A stretch of DNA of 25,586 nucleotides from Clostridia bacterium (GCA_017455385.1 JAFTBD010000072.1:1-25586), one strand, 5' to 3'. Shown: positions 1 to 7,222, counted from the stretch's first letter. The notes: generated by a model not told the origin, from the sequence alone. Made by a program: numbers and translations.

Positions 1-665
1 TGGACTATCACGAGATGATGAATATCACCGAGGAGCTCTATACCGCCGCCGCGATGCGCGTGAATGGGTCTCTCGACCTCGTGTATCAAGGGCAAGAGCT
101 GCATCTGCAGACGCCGTGGGAGCGCCTGACGATGGTGGAAGCGGTGAGAAAGTACACCGGTCTCGACTTCGACAATGACGATCTTGCGACGCTTATCGAG
201 CGCGGCAACGCGATGGGTCTCGACATGAAGCCGGACACCTCGTGGGGTAATGCGCTCTATAATATCTTCGACGCTTTCGTCGAGGAGAAGCTCACGGGTC
301 CCGTCTTCATTACCGACTACCCCGTGGAGGTCAGCCCTCTCGCGAAGAGAAAGCCCACGGATCCCCGCCTCACCGAGCGTTTCGAGTTCTTCATCTGCGC
401 GTCCGAAGGCGGCAATGCCTTCAGCGAGCTGAACGACCCCATCGATCAGCGTCATCGTTTCGAGGCGCAGATGGCGGCGAAGGCGCAGGGCGACGAGGAA
501 GCTCAGCCCTACGACGAGGACTTCTGTACGGCGCTCGAATACGGCATGCCCCCGACAGGCGGCCTCGGCATCGGTATCGACAGGATGGTGATGTTCCTCA
601 CCGATTCCCGTTCCATCCGCGACGTCCTTTTGTTCCCGACGATGAAACCGGAGAAAAAGCAATAA
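1..665 (+). CDS. lysS: Lysine--tRNA ligase, class II, C-terminal part (5' end outside window)
   Basis: The gene enters from the left edge; the reading frame is already open at base 3 (D-Y-H-E-M-M). About 220 C-terminal residues are present, less than half of a usual 490-500 residue LysRS. They carry the end of the class II aminoacyl-tRNA synthetase catalytic core: the GNAFSELNDPIDQRHRF segment typical of LysRS motif region, and motif 3 as GLGIGIDRMVMFLTDS followed by the standard C-terminal IRDVLLFP. The enzyme charges tRNA-Lys with lysine using ATP in the cytoplasm. The protein ends with a short basic tail (KPEKKQ). A strong hairpin terminator follows directly, so this is the last gene of its transcript. 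Identity is near certain from these motifs; the start cannot be seen. Confidence 0.97.
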   Translation, partial: DYHEMMNITEELYTAAAMRVNGSLDLVYQGQELHLQTPWERLTMVEAVRKYTGLDFDNDDLATLIERGNAMGLDMKPDTSWGNALYNIFDAFVEEKLTGPVFITDYPVEVSPLAKRKPTDPRLTERFEFFICASEGGNAFSELNDPIDQRHRFEAQMAAKAQGDEEAQPYDEDFCTALEYGMPPTGGLGIGIDRMVMFLTDSRSIRDVLLFPTMKPEKKQ

Positions 666-672
666 ACGAACG

Positions 673-719
673 ATATCAACCGAGATCAGACAGGGTTCGA
701 TCGAGGTTGATATTTTTTT
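673..719 (+). terminator. Rho-independent terminator after lysS
   Basis: A perfect 9-bp inverted repeat (ATATCAACC at 673-681, GGTTGATAT at 705-713) is followed by a run of seven T at 713-719. The inner bases (GAGATC / GATCGA) can extend the stem. It begins 8 bases after the lysS stop. The ribosome binding site of the next gene starts just behind the T run, so that gene is read either by read-through or from a promoter I could not find. Confidence 0.8.
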
Positions 720-737
720 AAGGAAAGGAGGCATAAA

Positions 738-1286
738 ATGGAGGTCGAAACCATCATTACCATCGTAACGGCGAGCCTTGCTTTTATCACTTCCGCCTGG
801 AATTTGATATATAATATCAACAAAGGCAAAAAGGAGCGGATAGACAAGGTCATCCTGAGCAATCGTATCGAGTATATGAGAGAGATGCGGAGCGGTTTCT
901 CGAGTATGATCGCGTTATGTTCCGCAGGAGCCGTATCTCTCGCGCAAAAAGACGTCGAGGTAAGAAAAGTGTTCATTGAGAAGTGGTTCTCCGGTTACGG
1001 CAAAATAAAGACGCTTCTAAAGCCTTTTTACGACATAGAAAAAGAGATCTTGGTTGCCTTGGACGCCTTGTATTCTTACGTCTTGGTCGCGTTGAATGAG
1101 AAGAAGGAAGATCTTGGCGAAATGGATCGCTTGCGCGGTGATTTCGCAGACAAATATCTCACCTATGATTGGGCGTATTGGAAATACATCCAAGAGCAAA
1201 AGGACGGGAAATACATCAATAGCGACGATGATTTCGACAAGATCTACCGCCAATTGGTCGAGGACATCGATAAGGGAGCGCTTTGA
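738..1286 (+). CDS. Hypothetical membrane-anchored protein, 182 aa
   Basis: I do not recognise a family. Residues about 4-27 (IITIVTASLAFITSAWNLIY) form one hydrophobic segment, followed at once by a basic stretch (NKGKKERIDK), which predicts a single N-terminal anchor with the remaining ~150 residues in the cytoplasm. The rest is rich in charged and helical residues, consistent with an alpha-helical or coiled-coil body. The start is well supported: AAGGAAAGGAGG at 720-731 lies 6 bases before the ATG. The coding sequence looks noticeably AT-richer than lysS or gtrA and uses more A/T-ending codons, which may mean recent transfer. It stands alone between two terminators. Similar N-terminally anchored orphan proteins occur in accessory regions, but no function is proposed. 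Confidence 0.72.
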   Translation: MEVETIITIVTASLAFITSAWNLIYNINKGKKERIDKVILSNRIEYMREMRSGFSSMIALCSAGAVSLAQKDVEVRKVFIEKWFSGYGKIKTLLKPFYDIEKEILVALDALYSYVLVALNEKKEDLGEMDRLRGDFADKYLTYDWAYWKYIQEQKDGKYINSDDDFDKIYRQLVEDIDKGAL

Positions 1287-1314
1287 TAAAAGCAAAAAAC
1301 AAACCATACGCGAG

Positions 1315-1348
1315 AAGGCGAACTCGGCGAAACGGGTGCGCCTTTTTT
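1315..1348 (+). terminator. Rho-independent terminator after the orphan membrane gene
   Basis: AAGGCG (1315-1320) pairs with CGCCTT (1339-1344); after one A-G mismatch the stem continues as ACTCG/CGGGT (one wobble pair) around a GCGAAA loop. A T run (1343-1348) follows on the plus strand. It lies 28 bases after the upstream stop codon. The minus strand has no comparable T run, so it does not serve gtrA. Confidence 0.75.
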
Positions 1349-1377
1349 ACGCCTTAACAAGGGGACGCAAGGGACTT

Positions 1378-1884
1378 TCACTCCTCGTTCTCGCCGTCAT
1401 TTGCGACGGGTTCGGCATTTTCCTGCGGCTCTGCGCTCGGCGTCGTCGCGGCATCTTCCGCGGCTTTTTTCGCTGCGGCGTTGGTGTCGATGGTCTTGCC
1501 GAAGACGAGGAAGCGTTGGAATAAAAATTCCGTCACGAAGTTCACGAGCATGCTCAGGACTTCCACGAGGTACTCATTCCAATGGGCGTTCTCGACGAGC
1601 AGGTGCCCGAGGTAGGTGGAGAGCGGGGTGAAGACGACGTAATACCCCAGCACTTTCAGCATCGCGATGGGGACGTTGGCGGCGGACTTGAAGGTGAACT
1701 TGCGGTTGAAAGTGAAATTCCACACCACGGAGAGCACCAAGGAGATCAGGTAACACGGCCAATAGGGCAAGGGCGTCACCTCGGTGAGCAGGGTGAACGA
1801 TCCGAACTGGACGAGTCCCGCCGAAGCGGCGAACAATGTGTATTTGATCACGCGGAGGAGCTCCGCTTTCTTCTCTTTGGTCAT
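1378..1884 (-). CDS. GtrA family membrane protein
   Basis: This 168-residue protein matches the GtrA/DPMS family of four-helix membrane proteins, which take part in moving or presenting polyprenyl-phosphate-linked sugars for cell-surface glycan modification. Visible hydrophobic segments are near residues 11-33 (VIKYTLFAASAGLVQFGSF), 37-57 (PLPYWPCYLISLVLSVVWNF), 75-95 and 106-128. The family hallmark between helices 2 and 3 is present as NFTFNRKFTFKS, and a second copy-like LFQRFLVF closes helix 4. After residue ~130 comes an Ala/Glu-rich acidic tail of about 35 residues, longer than in typical members and probably cytoplasmic. Start: AGAGGAAGT precedes the ATG. A promoter with 17-bp spacing lies just upstream. 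No glycosyltransferase neighbour is present, so the sugar substrate is unknown. Confidence 0.9.
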   Translation of the reverse strand: MTKEKKAELLRVIKYTLFAASAGLVQFGSFTLLTEVTPLPYWPCYLISLVLSVVWNFTFNRKFTFKSAANVPIAMLKVLGYYVVFTPLSTYLGHLLVENAHWNEYLVEVLSMLVNFVTEFLFQRFLVFGKTIDTNAAAKKAAEDAATTPSAEPQENAEPVANDGENEE

Positions 1885-1916
1885 ACTTCCTCTTTGTCAC
1901 GCGTTTGCGCATTCTT

Positions 1917-1945
1917 ATGATAGCCCGCGCCGCGCGAAAAGTCAA
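1917..1945 (-). promoter_or_regulatory. Sigma-A-type promoter for the GtrA-family gene
   Basis: Read on the minus strand: TTGACT (1945-1940) and TATCAT (1922-1917) separated by 17 bp. The predicted start is near 1910, about 25 bases before the gtrA-like ATG. It is divergent from the promoter at 1987-2016. Confidence 0.65.
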
Positions 1946-1986
1946 CGATATCCGCTTTTCTCGTCGATTTAGGAAGGGCGGAGATA

Positions 1987-2016
1987 TTGACAACGATATA
2001 TGATCCGTACTATAAT
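1987..2016 (+). promoter_or_regulatory. Near-consensus sigma-A promoter for the LRR protein operon
   Basis: A perfect TTGACA (1987-1992) and a perfect TATAAT (2011-2016) are separated by 18 bp. The expected start is near 2023, about 50 bases before the ATG at 2076. This argues against the longer open frame that begins at 2022, which would start at the transcription start. Confidence 0.8.
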
Positions 2017-2075
2017 ATAATTTGGTAATTCATTTGACGACCTTTTGCCGCGAGCAGAGGGCGATAGGAGGAAAT

Positions 2076-3374
2076 ATGGCGAAAAAGAATGTGGATAAGA
2101 AGCAGAAGAAACTGATGTATGGCGTGCTGGGCGCGGGGCTCTCTTTCTTGCTTTGCGCGATCGTTCTCGGCATCTTCGGAGGCGTTTTTCAGGTGCTCGG
2201 GTTCCTCATTGCGGCGATCTGCTGCTTGGTGGTATTCATCCCTTGTTTCGTCTATTATATGATGAAAAGCGGCGCTTCTTCCTCGAAAGAGAGCGGCAGC
2301 GTCATCGTACCGAATGGCACGACCGTGATCGCTACCGATCAATATCGCAAGCGCAAGATCTATGAAGTGACCATCCCCGCCACCGTCAAGAAGATCGAGC
2401 CGAATGCTTTCCGCGATGAATGCAAGATCAATTATCTCGGAAATATCGGCGAGTATCTCGCGATAGACGGCTTGGACAATCTCCCCAAGAACGAGCTGAC
2501 CGTGGGCGGCAAGCCCATCGCGGGCGACCTCGTGATCCCCGCAGGCGTCAAGAGCATCCCCGATGAGACTTTTATGGACTTCATCGACATCACTTCCGTC
2601 ACCTTCCCGAAGGGACTGACGCGCATCGGCGCGCGTGCTTTCTGCCGCTGTGACGGCATCACAAAGGTCACGTTCGAGGGCGGCGTGGAGGTCATTGAGG
2701 AGGAGGCTTTCAGCTTCTGCTCCGCCATCACGACGCTCGCGCTTCCCGTCGGGCTGAAAACGCTCGAGAGGGCGGCATTCAGTTTCTGTAGCGGGCTTGA
2801 GTCCGTCACCTTCGGCGATCCCCAGACCGCGATCGGTGAGGACGCTTTCGATCGTTGCTCCGCGTTGACCTCCATCACGGGCAGCGCACGCATCGCCGCC
2901 GAAGTGTCGGCGCAAGCGGATCTCGGCGAAGCCGAAGTGGATCTGACCATCACCGCGGAAGGAGTGGCGGAGGACACGCTGCCCGACGAGGATATGGTCG
3001 CCATCTCTTCCGTCAAGAAGATCACCTTCGCGGACGGCATCACGGAGATCGAGCCGCGTATGTTCAGCTTCTATCTGGGGCTTCATACCGTCATCCTCCC
3101 CGCCTCTCTGAAGAAGATCGAGCCGGAGACTTTTACGGCGTGCTATTCCCTCGCCAAGGTGTCGATGTCCGAGAAGACCGAGCACGATCCGAATGACTTC
3201 CCCGCGGGCTGTGAGATCGAGTATTACGACGCTGTTCCCCCGAGAACGGTGAAGAGCGAAGGGAGACCCCTTGCCACCCCCGCCGCGGGCGCCGAGATCA
3301 CGATCGGCAATGACGACTTACTGAAAGACCTTCTGAATACGAGCGAGGATGACACCTCCGACTCGAATAACTGA
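2076..3374 (+). CDS. BspA-type leucine-rich repeat membrane protein
   Basis: The start at 2076 is chosen because AGGAGG sits at 2067-2072, rather than the upstream in-frame ATG at 2022 that has no site. The 432-residue protein begins with a basic stretch (AKKNVDKKQKK) and two closely spaced hydrophobic segments (about residues 14-34 and 36-56), so the N-terminus is anchored in the membrane as a hairpin or tandem helices. From about residue 85 onward it carries repeats of the LRR_5 (BspA/TpLRR) type, ~23 residues each, with the pattern I-x-x-x-A-F-x-x-C-x-x-I-T-x-V-x-x-P-x-x-x-x-x-I (for example RIGARAFCRCDGITKVTF, VIEEEAFSFCSAITTLAL). The series is broken near residues 270-310 by an Ala/Asp-rich piece and then resumes. 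A polar tail follows. Such repeats normally bind proteins or ligands. Two small genes follow at 32-base gaps. Confidence 0.88.
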   Translation: MAKKNVDKKQKKLMYGVLGAGLSFLLCAIVLGIFGGVFQVLGFLIAAICCLVVFIPCFVYYMMKSGASSSKESGSVIVPNGTTVIATDQYRKRKIYEVTIPATVKKIEPNAFRDECKINYLGNIGEYLAIDGLDNLPKNELTVGGKPIAGDLVIPAGVKSIPDETFMDFIDITSVTFPKGLTRIGARAFCRCDGITKVTFEGGVEVIEEEAFSFCSAITTLALPVGLKTLERAAFSFCSGLESVTFGDPQTAIGEDAFDRCSALTSITGSARIAAEVSAQADLGEAEVDLTITAEGVAEDTLPDEDMVAISSVKKITFADGITEIEPRMFSFYLGLHTVILPASLKKIEPETFTACYSLAKVSMSEKTEHDPNDFPAGCEIEYYDAVPPRTVKSEGRPLATPAAGAEITIGNDDLLKDLLNTSEDDTSDSNN

Positions 3375-3406
3375 CCGAGCCGCGGAGAATGTGAGGAGAC
3401 GACAGT

Positions 3407-3808
3407 ATGATCGATCATTTTGACACGAAAGAAGGGACGCTTGACATCGATTGGAGCGGCGTAGAGGATTTCATCATCATTTCCAAGAAAAAATGGCAGA
3501 AAATGCCGGTAGATCAGAGCCTTGGGAACTTTTCCAAGATGATATTCAATGTCAAAGACGTCACCGATATCGTCTATGAAGCCCCGGGCAAGATCTCCGG
3601 TGGCAAGGTCCTTTTCATCGTCAAAGGGTATATTTATAAGGATAGTTTCGGCGACGCAGAAGGCGCGACTTTTTGCACCGTCCGCAAGAGAGACTGGCAG
3701 CGCCTTTATAGGATCTTGGAGCAGATCGGGACAATGAGCACTTGCAGGGGTTTGAAAAGCGGCATTGATGAGAAAAAATGGCCTAAGGCGCTTCGCGAGG
3801 ATATGTAA
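3407..3808 (+). CDS. Small hypothetical protein, paralogue of the next gene (PH-like/DUF4429-like)
   Basis: This is a 133-residue soluble protein with no signal or membrane segment. GAGGAG at 3393-3398 fixes the start. Its core aligns by eye with the following gene: both open with a G-T/I-x-D/F-x-W/F strand, share V/I-K/S-D-V-T-D/A-I and then a G-G-K/S-L/V-x-F-I-V/I-K/N-G-x-x-Y-K block followed by a helix containing W/F-x-x-x-x-x-I-L-x-x-I. This order of strands with one C-terminal helix resembles small bacterial PH-like folds such as DUF4429; that assignment is an inference from pattern only. It has an extra basic/acidic C-terminal tail. Base composition is more AT-rich than the LRR gene upstream. 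Probably co-transcribed with its neighbours on both sides. Confidence 0.72.
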   Translation: MIDHFDTKEGTLDIDWSGVEDFIIISKKKWQKMPVDQSLGNFSKMIFNVKDVTDIVYEAPGKISGGKVLFIVKGYIYKDSFGDAEGATFCTVRKRDWQRLYRILEQIGTMSTCRGLKSGIDEKKWPKALREDM

Positions 3809-3840
3809 GGTCGGGCAAAAAGACGAAAAGGGGAATGAAT

Positions 3841-4224
3841 ATGAAAAAGTTTGAGGCGGCAAACGGCACCATCACATTTGATTTTGGTAAAGACAGCATC
3901 CGCATCGAATACGGCGTATTCAATATGGCGGGGATGAAGGACATCGCCTTCAAGATAAGCGACGTCACGGCGATCGAGACCAGGGCGCCGCGCTTTATGA
4001 AAGGCGGCAGTCTTGTCTTCATCATAAACGGCATTCGGTATAAAAACAGGCTCGATTCGCCCATCTCCGCGACGCAACTCGTTTTCGACAAGAAGGTTTT
4101 CGCGGAAGTGGAGAAGGTGCTCGCCACCATCGTGGAGCAGAATGGACTCGTCGGTTTCCACGATATCGATTCCGTCGACGCGAAAGTGGAGCTCTATACG
4201 GGCGAGGTGCCGCCGAGAGGCTGA
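3841..4224 (+). CDS. Small hypothetical protein, PH-like/DUF4429-like
   Basis: The 127-residue frame could start at 3835 or 3841; I prefer 3841 because AAAAGGGG ends at 3833, leaving 7 bases to that ATG but only 1 base to the earlier one. The protein has an N-terminal strand pattern (GTITFDFGKDSIRIEYG), a K-I-S-D-V-T-A-I segment, a GGSLVFIINGIRYKN block and a helix (FDKKVFAEVEKVLATIVEQ), matching the previous gene along its length. The two are tandem paralogues of about 25-30% identity by eye. No catalytic motif is visible. It ends the LRR operon: a strong terminator begins 16 bases after the stop. A role in binding or membrane-proximal regulation together with the LRR protein is possible but not shown. 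Confidence 0.75.
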   Translation: MKKFEAANGTITFDFGKDSIRIEYGVFNMAGMKDIAFKISDVTAIETRAPRFMKGGSLVFIINGIRYKNRLDSPISATQLVFDKKVFAEVEKVLATIVEQNGLVGFHDIDSVDAKVELYTGEVPPRG

Positions 4225-4240
4225 TCTCACCGTGGATGAT

Positions 4241-4280
4241 AAATCCCCTTCTTTGGTATTTACAAAGAGGGGGATTTTTT
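4241..4280 (+). terminator. Strong rho-independent terminator of the LRR operon
   Basis: A 15-bp stem (AAATCCCCTTCTTTG at 4241-4255 with 4263-4277, one wobble pair) surrounds a 7-base loop and runs into T6 (4275-4280). It is one of the strongest terminators in the window. Confidence 0.92.
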
Positions 4281-4288
4281 GTTATACT
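4259..4288 (+). promoter_or_regulatory. Possible promoter overlapping the terminator
   Basis: TTTACA (4259-4264) and TATACT (4283-4288) are 18 bp apart, with the -35 box inside the terminator loop and second arm. It would start near 4295, about 47 bases before the GTG of the pyridoxamine-oxidase-like gene. Both boxes deviate by one base from consensus. Confidence 0.5.
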
Positions 4289-4341
4289 GCAAATAGCCGC
4301 GTTCGGGCGTCTATGGCGCCCCGCGGAAAGAGAGGTGCTAC

Positions 4342-4739
4342 GTGAATAAGATCGTGGAAGAGCTCAAGAAAGTGCGCGTATTTTTCGTGGCGACGGCGGA
4401 GGGGGATCAGCCCCGCGTGCGTCCTTTCTCCTCCGTGGCGGAATATGAGGGGACGCGTATCTCTGCTGTGGCAATTTCAAGGAAGTGTATAAGCAGCTCT
4501 CCGCGGATCCCAAATTGGAGCTCTGCGGAATGTATGAGGACGGCACGAGCTGGCTCCGCGTGACGGCGACGGCGGAGGAAGACTCCCGCATCGAGGCGCA
4601 ACGGGCGGTGCTCGACGACCCCACGGGGCCCAAGGGCTTATACGAGGCGGGGGACGGCAGATTCGTCGTCTTCAAGCTGACGAATGCTTGGGCGGTGAAA
4701 TACAGCTTCTTCGCCCCGCCCGAAGAGATCAGGGCGTGA
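4342..4739 (+). pseudogene. Pyridoxamine 5'-phosphate oxidase family protein, broken by a single-base frameshift
   Basis: Two overlapping frames together give one ~132-residue protein of the small FMN-binding PNPOx-like split-barrel family. The first frame (GTG at 4342, AGAGG at 4331-4335) gives VRVFFVATAEGDQPRVRPFSSVAEYEG, the conserved N-terminal strand pair. The second frame then continues with DAYLCCGNFKEVYKQL, the normal next segment, and runs to the stop at 4737-4739 with W-L-R-V-T-A and the usual C-terminal half. Adding one G to the run GGGG at 4449-4452 joins them perfectly. The length then fits the family. The break is therefore a one-base deletion, either a real inactivating mutation or an assembly error in a short homopolymer. 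Conserved codon quality on both sides suggests a recent event or an error. Substrate unknown; members bind flavin cofactors or reduce small molecules. Confidence 0.85.
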
Positions 4740-4754
4740 GCGCTCGGAATAAGA

Positions 4755-4777
4755 TATAATGCTCTCCCATCGGAGAG
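4755..4777 (+). promoter_or_regulatory. -10 box and inverted repeat upstream of galE
   Basis: TATAAT (4755-4760) is followed after one base by a perfect 6-bp inverted repeat, CTCTCC (4762-4767) and GGAGAG (4772-4777), with a CATC loop. No good -35 box is seen at the proper distance. The repeat covers the expected transcription start and ends four bases before the AGGAGG site (4781-4786), so it could be an operator or a 5' end hairpin. Confidence 0.4.
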
Positions 4778-4790
4778 AGAAGGAGGAAAT

Positions 4791-5801
4791 ATGACAGTAT
4801 TTGTGACCGGAGGCGCGGGATATATCGGCAGCCACACCGTCGTGGAGCTCCTCAATGAGGGCTATGACGTCGTCGTGGCGGACAATCTCGTCAACAGCAG
4901 TGAGGAAGCCTTGCGCCGCGTGGAAAAGATCACGGGCAAGAAGGTGAAATTTTACAAAGCGGACGTCGCGGACAAGGACGCCGTGCGCGCTGTTTTCGAC
5001 GCGGAGAAGATCGACCTTGTCATCCACTTCGCGGGACTGAAAGCGGTGGGCGAGAGCGTGCAGGTCCCCGTGCTCTATTACCGCAATAACATCGACGCCA
5101 CCTTGACCCTGCTCGAGGTGATGAAAGAGAAGGGCGTCAAGAAATTCATTTTCTCCTCATCCGCGACGGTCTATGGCGACCCCGCCAAACTCCCCGTCAC
5201 GGAGGATTTCCCTCTCTCGGCGACGAATCCCTACGGCGCCACCAAGCTCTTCATCGAGCGCATTTTGTCGGACGCCGCGGCGGCGGACAAGGATATGAGC
5301 GTGGTGCTCCTCCGCTATTTCAATCCCGTCGGGGCACACCCGAGCGGGCTCATCGGCGAGGATCCGAAGGGCATCCCCAATAATCTCGCCCCCTACGTTG
5401 CGCAGGTCGCGACGGGGAAACTCCCCTGCATCCACGTCTTCGGCACCGATTACCCCACCAAAGACGGCACGGGCGTCAGAGATTACATCCACGTCGTGGA
5501 CCTTGCCAAGGGTCACGTCGCGGCGATGAAGAAGCTCGAGGAGAAGGGCGTATTCATCTATAACCTCGGCACGGGCGTCGGCTACAGCGTATTGGAGCTC
5601 ATCGCGGCATTCGAGAAAGCTTGCGGCAAGACTCTCCCGAAGGTGATGGAAGGGCGTCGCGACGGAGACGTCGCCGCTTGTTACGCCGGCGTGGAGAAGG
5701 CGAAAAGAGAGCTCGGCTGGGTGGCGGCGCTCGGCATCGACGATATGTGCGCCGATCTGTGGCGTTTCCGCAAGGCGAATCCCGACGGCTACGTGAAATA
5801 G
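4791..5801 (+). CDS. galE: UDP-glucose 4-epimerase
   Basis: This 336-residue protein is a full-length extended short-chain dehydrogenase of the GalE type, interconverting UDP-glucose and UDP-galactose (often also the N-acetyl forms) with bound NAD in the cytoplasm. Visible signatures: the Rossmann motif TGGAGYIGSH at residues 6-15; the HFAGLKAVGES segment near 80; catalytic Ser/Thr in FSSSATVYG near 120-128; catalytic YxxxK as NPYGATK near 145-151; the substrate segment RYFNPVGAHPSGLIGEDP; and the C-terminal YNLGTGVGYSVLELI. AGGAGG at 4781-4786 supports the start. It supplies UDP-galactose for surface glycans, which fits the surface-oriented genes nearby. The next gene starts 8 bases after the stop, so the two are probably one transcript. 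Confidence 0.97.
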   Translation: MTVFVTGGAGYIGSHTVVELLNEGYDVVVADNLVNSSEEALRRVEKITGKKVKFYKADVADKDAVRAVFDAEKIDLVIHFAGLKAVGESVQVPVLYYRNNIDATLTLLEVMKEKGVKKFIFSSSATVYGDPAKLPVTEDFPLSATNPYGATKLFIERILSDAAAADKDMSVVLLRYFNPVGAHPSGLIGEDPKGIPNNLAPYVAQVATGKLPCIHVFGTDYPTKDGTGVRDYIHVVDLAKGHVAAMKKLEEKGVFIYNLGTGVGYSVLELIAAFEKACGKTLPKVMEGRRDGDVAACYAGVEKAKRELGWVAALGIDDMCADLWRFRKANPDGYVK

Positions 5802-5809
5802 GAGAGACT

Positions 5810-7186
5810 ATGGCGAAGATAAAAAAGAGCACAAAACGGAAAGCCGTTCGCGCGGCGAAGAGACATCCGAAGGCGGTCATCGCCATCGTCATCATCCTCG
5901 TGGTGATCATCGCGGTGGGCGCTCTTCTCTACCTCAAGGTGGACAGCGTACACACCTCGGTGGATAACCTCATCGCGAAATATACGACGTCAAGCACAAG
6001 TGCTGTCTCGGGGAATAATGCGGCGAGCGGAAAAGGCGATGCCGTGACGGAAACGAAAACGGATACGTCGGACAACAACGGCGGGAATTCCGGCGGAACA
6101 GACCTCACGAACGAGAACGGCGGTGCTTCCGAAACGGGGGAGAACGGCGGCTCCGGAGATACGGGTAATACGCCTACCGTCACCACGTATGGAGACAACG
6201 ACCTATCTTTCCACTTCCTCGAGCTCGGCAATAACTATACGGGCGACAGCACCTATATCAAGGCGGGCGACATCGACATATTGATCGACGCGGGCTCCCG
6301 CCAGGACAGCGCGGACGCCATCGCCGCGTACGTGGATCAATACTGCACGGACGGCAAACTGGAATACGTCATCGCCACACACGCGCACCAAGACCACATC
6401 GCGGGCTTCGTCAGCACGAAGAAGCGCCCGGGCATTTTCGAGAGATATAAGTGCGGGATCATCATCGACTTCGCGCAGACCAAGGCGACCTCCGCCGTCT
6501 ACAATAACTACGTCGCCGCTCGCGACAAGGAAGTCAGCGAGGACGGCGCCACGCACTACACCGCGCTTGATTGTTGCAACCAAACGGACGGCGCGCAAAA
6601 GGTGTATTCTCTCGGCGAAGGGATGAGCATGACCATCCTGTATCAGGATTATTATGCCACGCAGTCGAATGATGAGAACGACCACTCGGTCTGCGTCCTC
6701 TTCACCCACGGCTCCAAGAATTACCTTCTCACGGGCGACCTCGAGGAGAAGGGCGAGGCTTCTTTGGTGAAGCATAATCCCGACCTGCCCGAAGTGGAGC
6801 TCTTCAAGGCGGGACACCACGGCTCTTACACGGCGTCCACGACGACGCTCCTCTCGGTCATCAAGCCGAAGATCGTCTGCGTTTGCTGTTGCGCGGGCGC
6901 GGTGGAATACACGCAGACGGCAGCCAATACCTTCCCGTCGCAGGCATTCGTCGACCGTGTGGCGCCCTATACCGACGCCGTCTACGTGACGACGGTAGGT
7001 ACGGTGGAATATAACGAAGAGAAAAAGAAGTACGAAGACACCGGCTTTGCGTCGATGAACGGCGTCATCACGGTGCTGAGCCACGCGGGCGAGGTGACCG
7101 TCACCTGCTCGAATAATAATGCCAAGCTGAAAGACACCGACTGGTTCAAGGCGAATCGAACGTGCCCCACGGCGTGGTCGGGATAA
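5810..7186 (+). CDS. Membrane-anchored ComEC/Rec2-like metallo-beta-lactamase-fold hydrolase
   Basis: The start at 5810 is used (AGGAG at 5800-5804); the frame stays open further upstream only as an overlap with galE. The 458-residue protein has a very basic N-terminus, one membrane helix at about residues 24-46 (AVIAIVIILVVIIAVGALLYL), a ~85-residue linker rich in Ser, Thr, Asn and Gly, and then a metallo-beta-lactamase fold. Metal ligands are visible as THAHQDH near 189-195, TGDLEE near 308 and GHHGS near 335; DAGS near 165 is the expected preceding strand end. This arrangement matches the soluble beta-lactamase-like domain of ComEC without the transport channel. Positive-inside topology puts the enzyme outside the cell. 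Substrate is unknown; a nuclease or phosphodiesterase is likely from the family. Neighbour galE may be linked only by transcription. Confidence 0.88.
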   Translation: MAKIKKSTKRKAVRAAKRHPKAVIAIVIILVVIIAVGALLYLKVDSVHTSVDNLIAKYTTSSTSAVSGNNAASGKGDAVTETKTDTSDNNGGNSGGTDLTNENGGASETGENGGSGDTGNTPTVTTYGDNDLSFHFLELGNNYTGDSTYIKAGDIDILIDAGSRQDSADAIAAYVDQYCTDGKLEYVIATHAHQDHIAGFVSTKKRPGIFERYKCGIIIDFAQTKATSAVYNNYVAARDKEVSEDGATHYTALDCCNQTDGAQKVYSLGEGMSMTILYQDYYATQSNDENDHSVCVLFTHGSKNYLLTGDLEEKGEASLVKHNPDLPEVELFKAGHHGSYTASTTTLLSVIKPKIVCVCCCAGAVEYTQTAANTFPSQAFVDRVAPYTDAVYVTTVGTVEYNEEKKKYEDTGFASMNGVITVLSHAGEVTVTCSNNNAKLKDTDWFKANRTCPTAWSG

Positions 7187-7193
7187 AAAACAC

Positions 7194-7222
7194 TTGCAAG
7201 CGCGTTACGCGCGTGTTATAAT
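7194..7222 (+). promoter_or_regulatory. Sigma-A promoter with a palindrome in its spacer
   Basis: TTGCAA (7194-7199) and a perfect TATAAT (7217-7222) are exactly 17 bp apart. The spacer contains a perfect 6-bp inverted repeat, GCGCGT (7200-7205), one T, ACGCGC (7207-7212). A repressor bound there would block polymerase. It starts transcription about 25 bases before the small membrane-protein gene. Confidence 0.8.

Noticed and set aside
2010..3185. 391-codon minus-strand frame opposite the LRR gene
   Set aside because: Shadow of the repeat coding frame; the plus-strand protein has a promoter, ribosome binding site and LRR pattern.
5621..5809. Upstream extension of the metallo-beta-lactamase-like frame
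   Set aside because: It lies inside galE; AGGAG before ATG 5810 and the membrane-anchor sequence set the true start.
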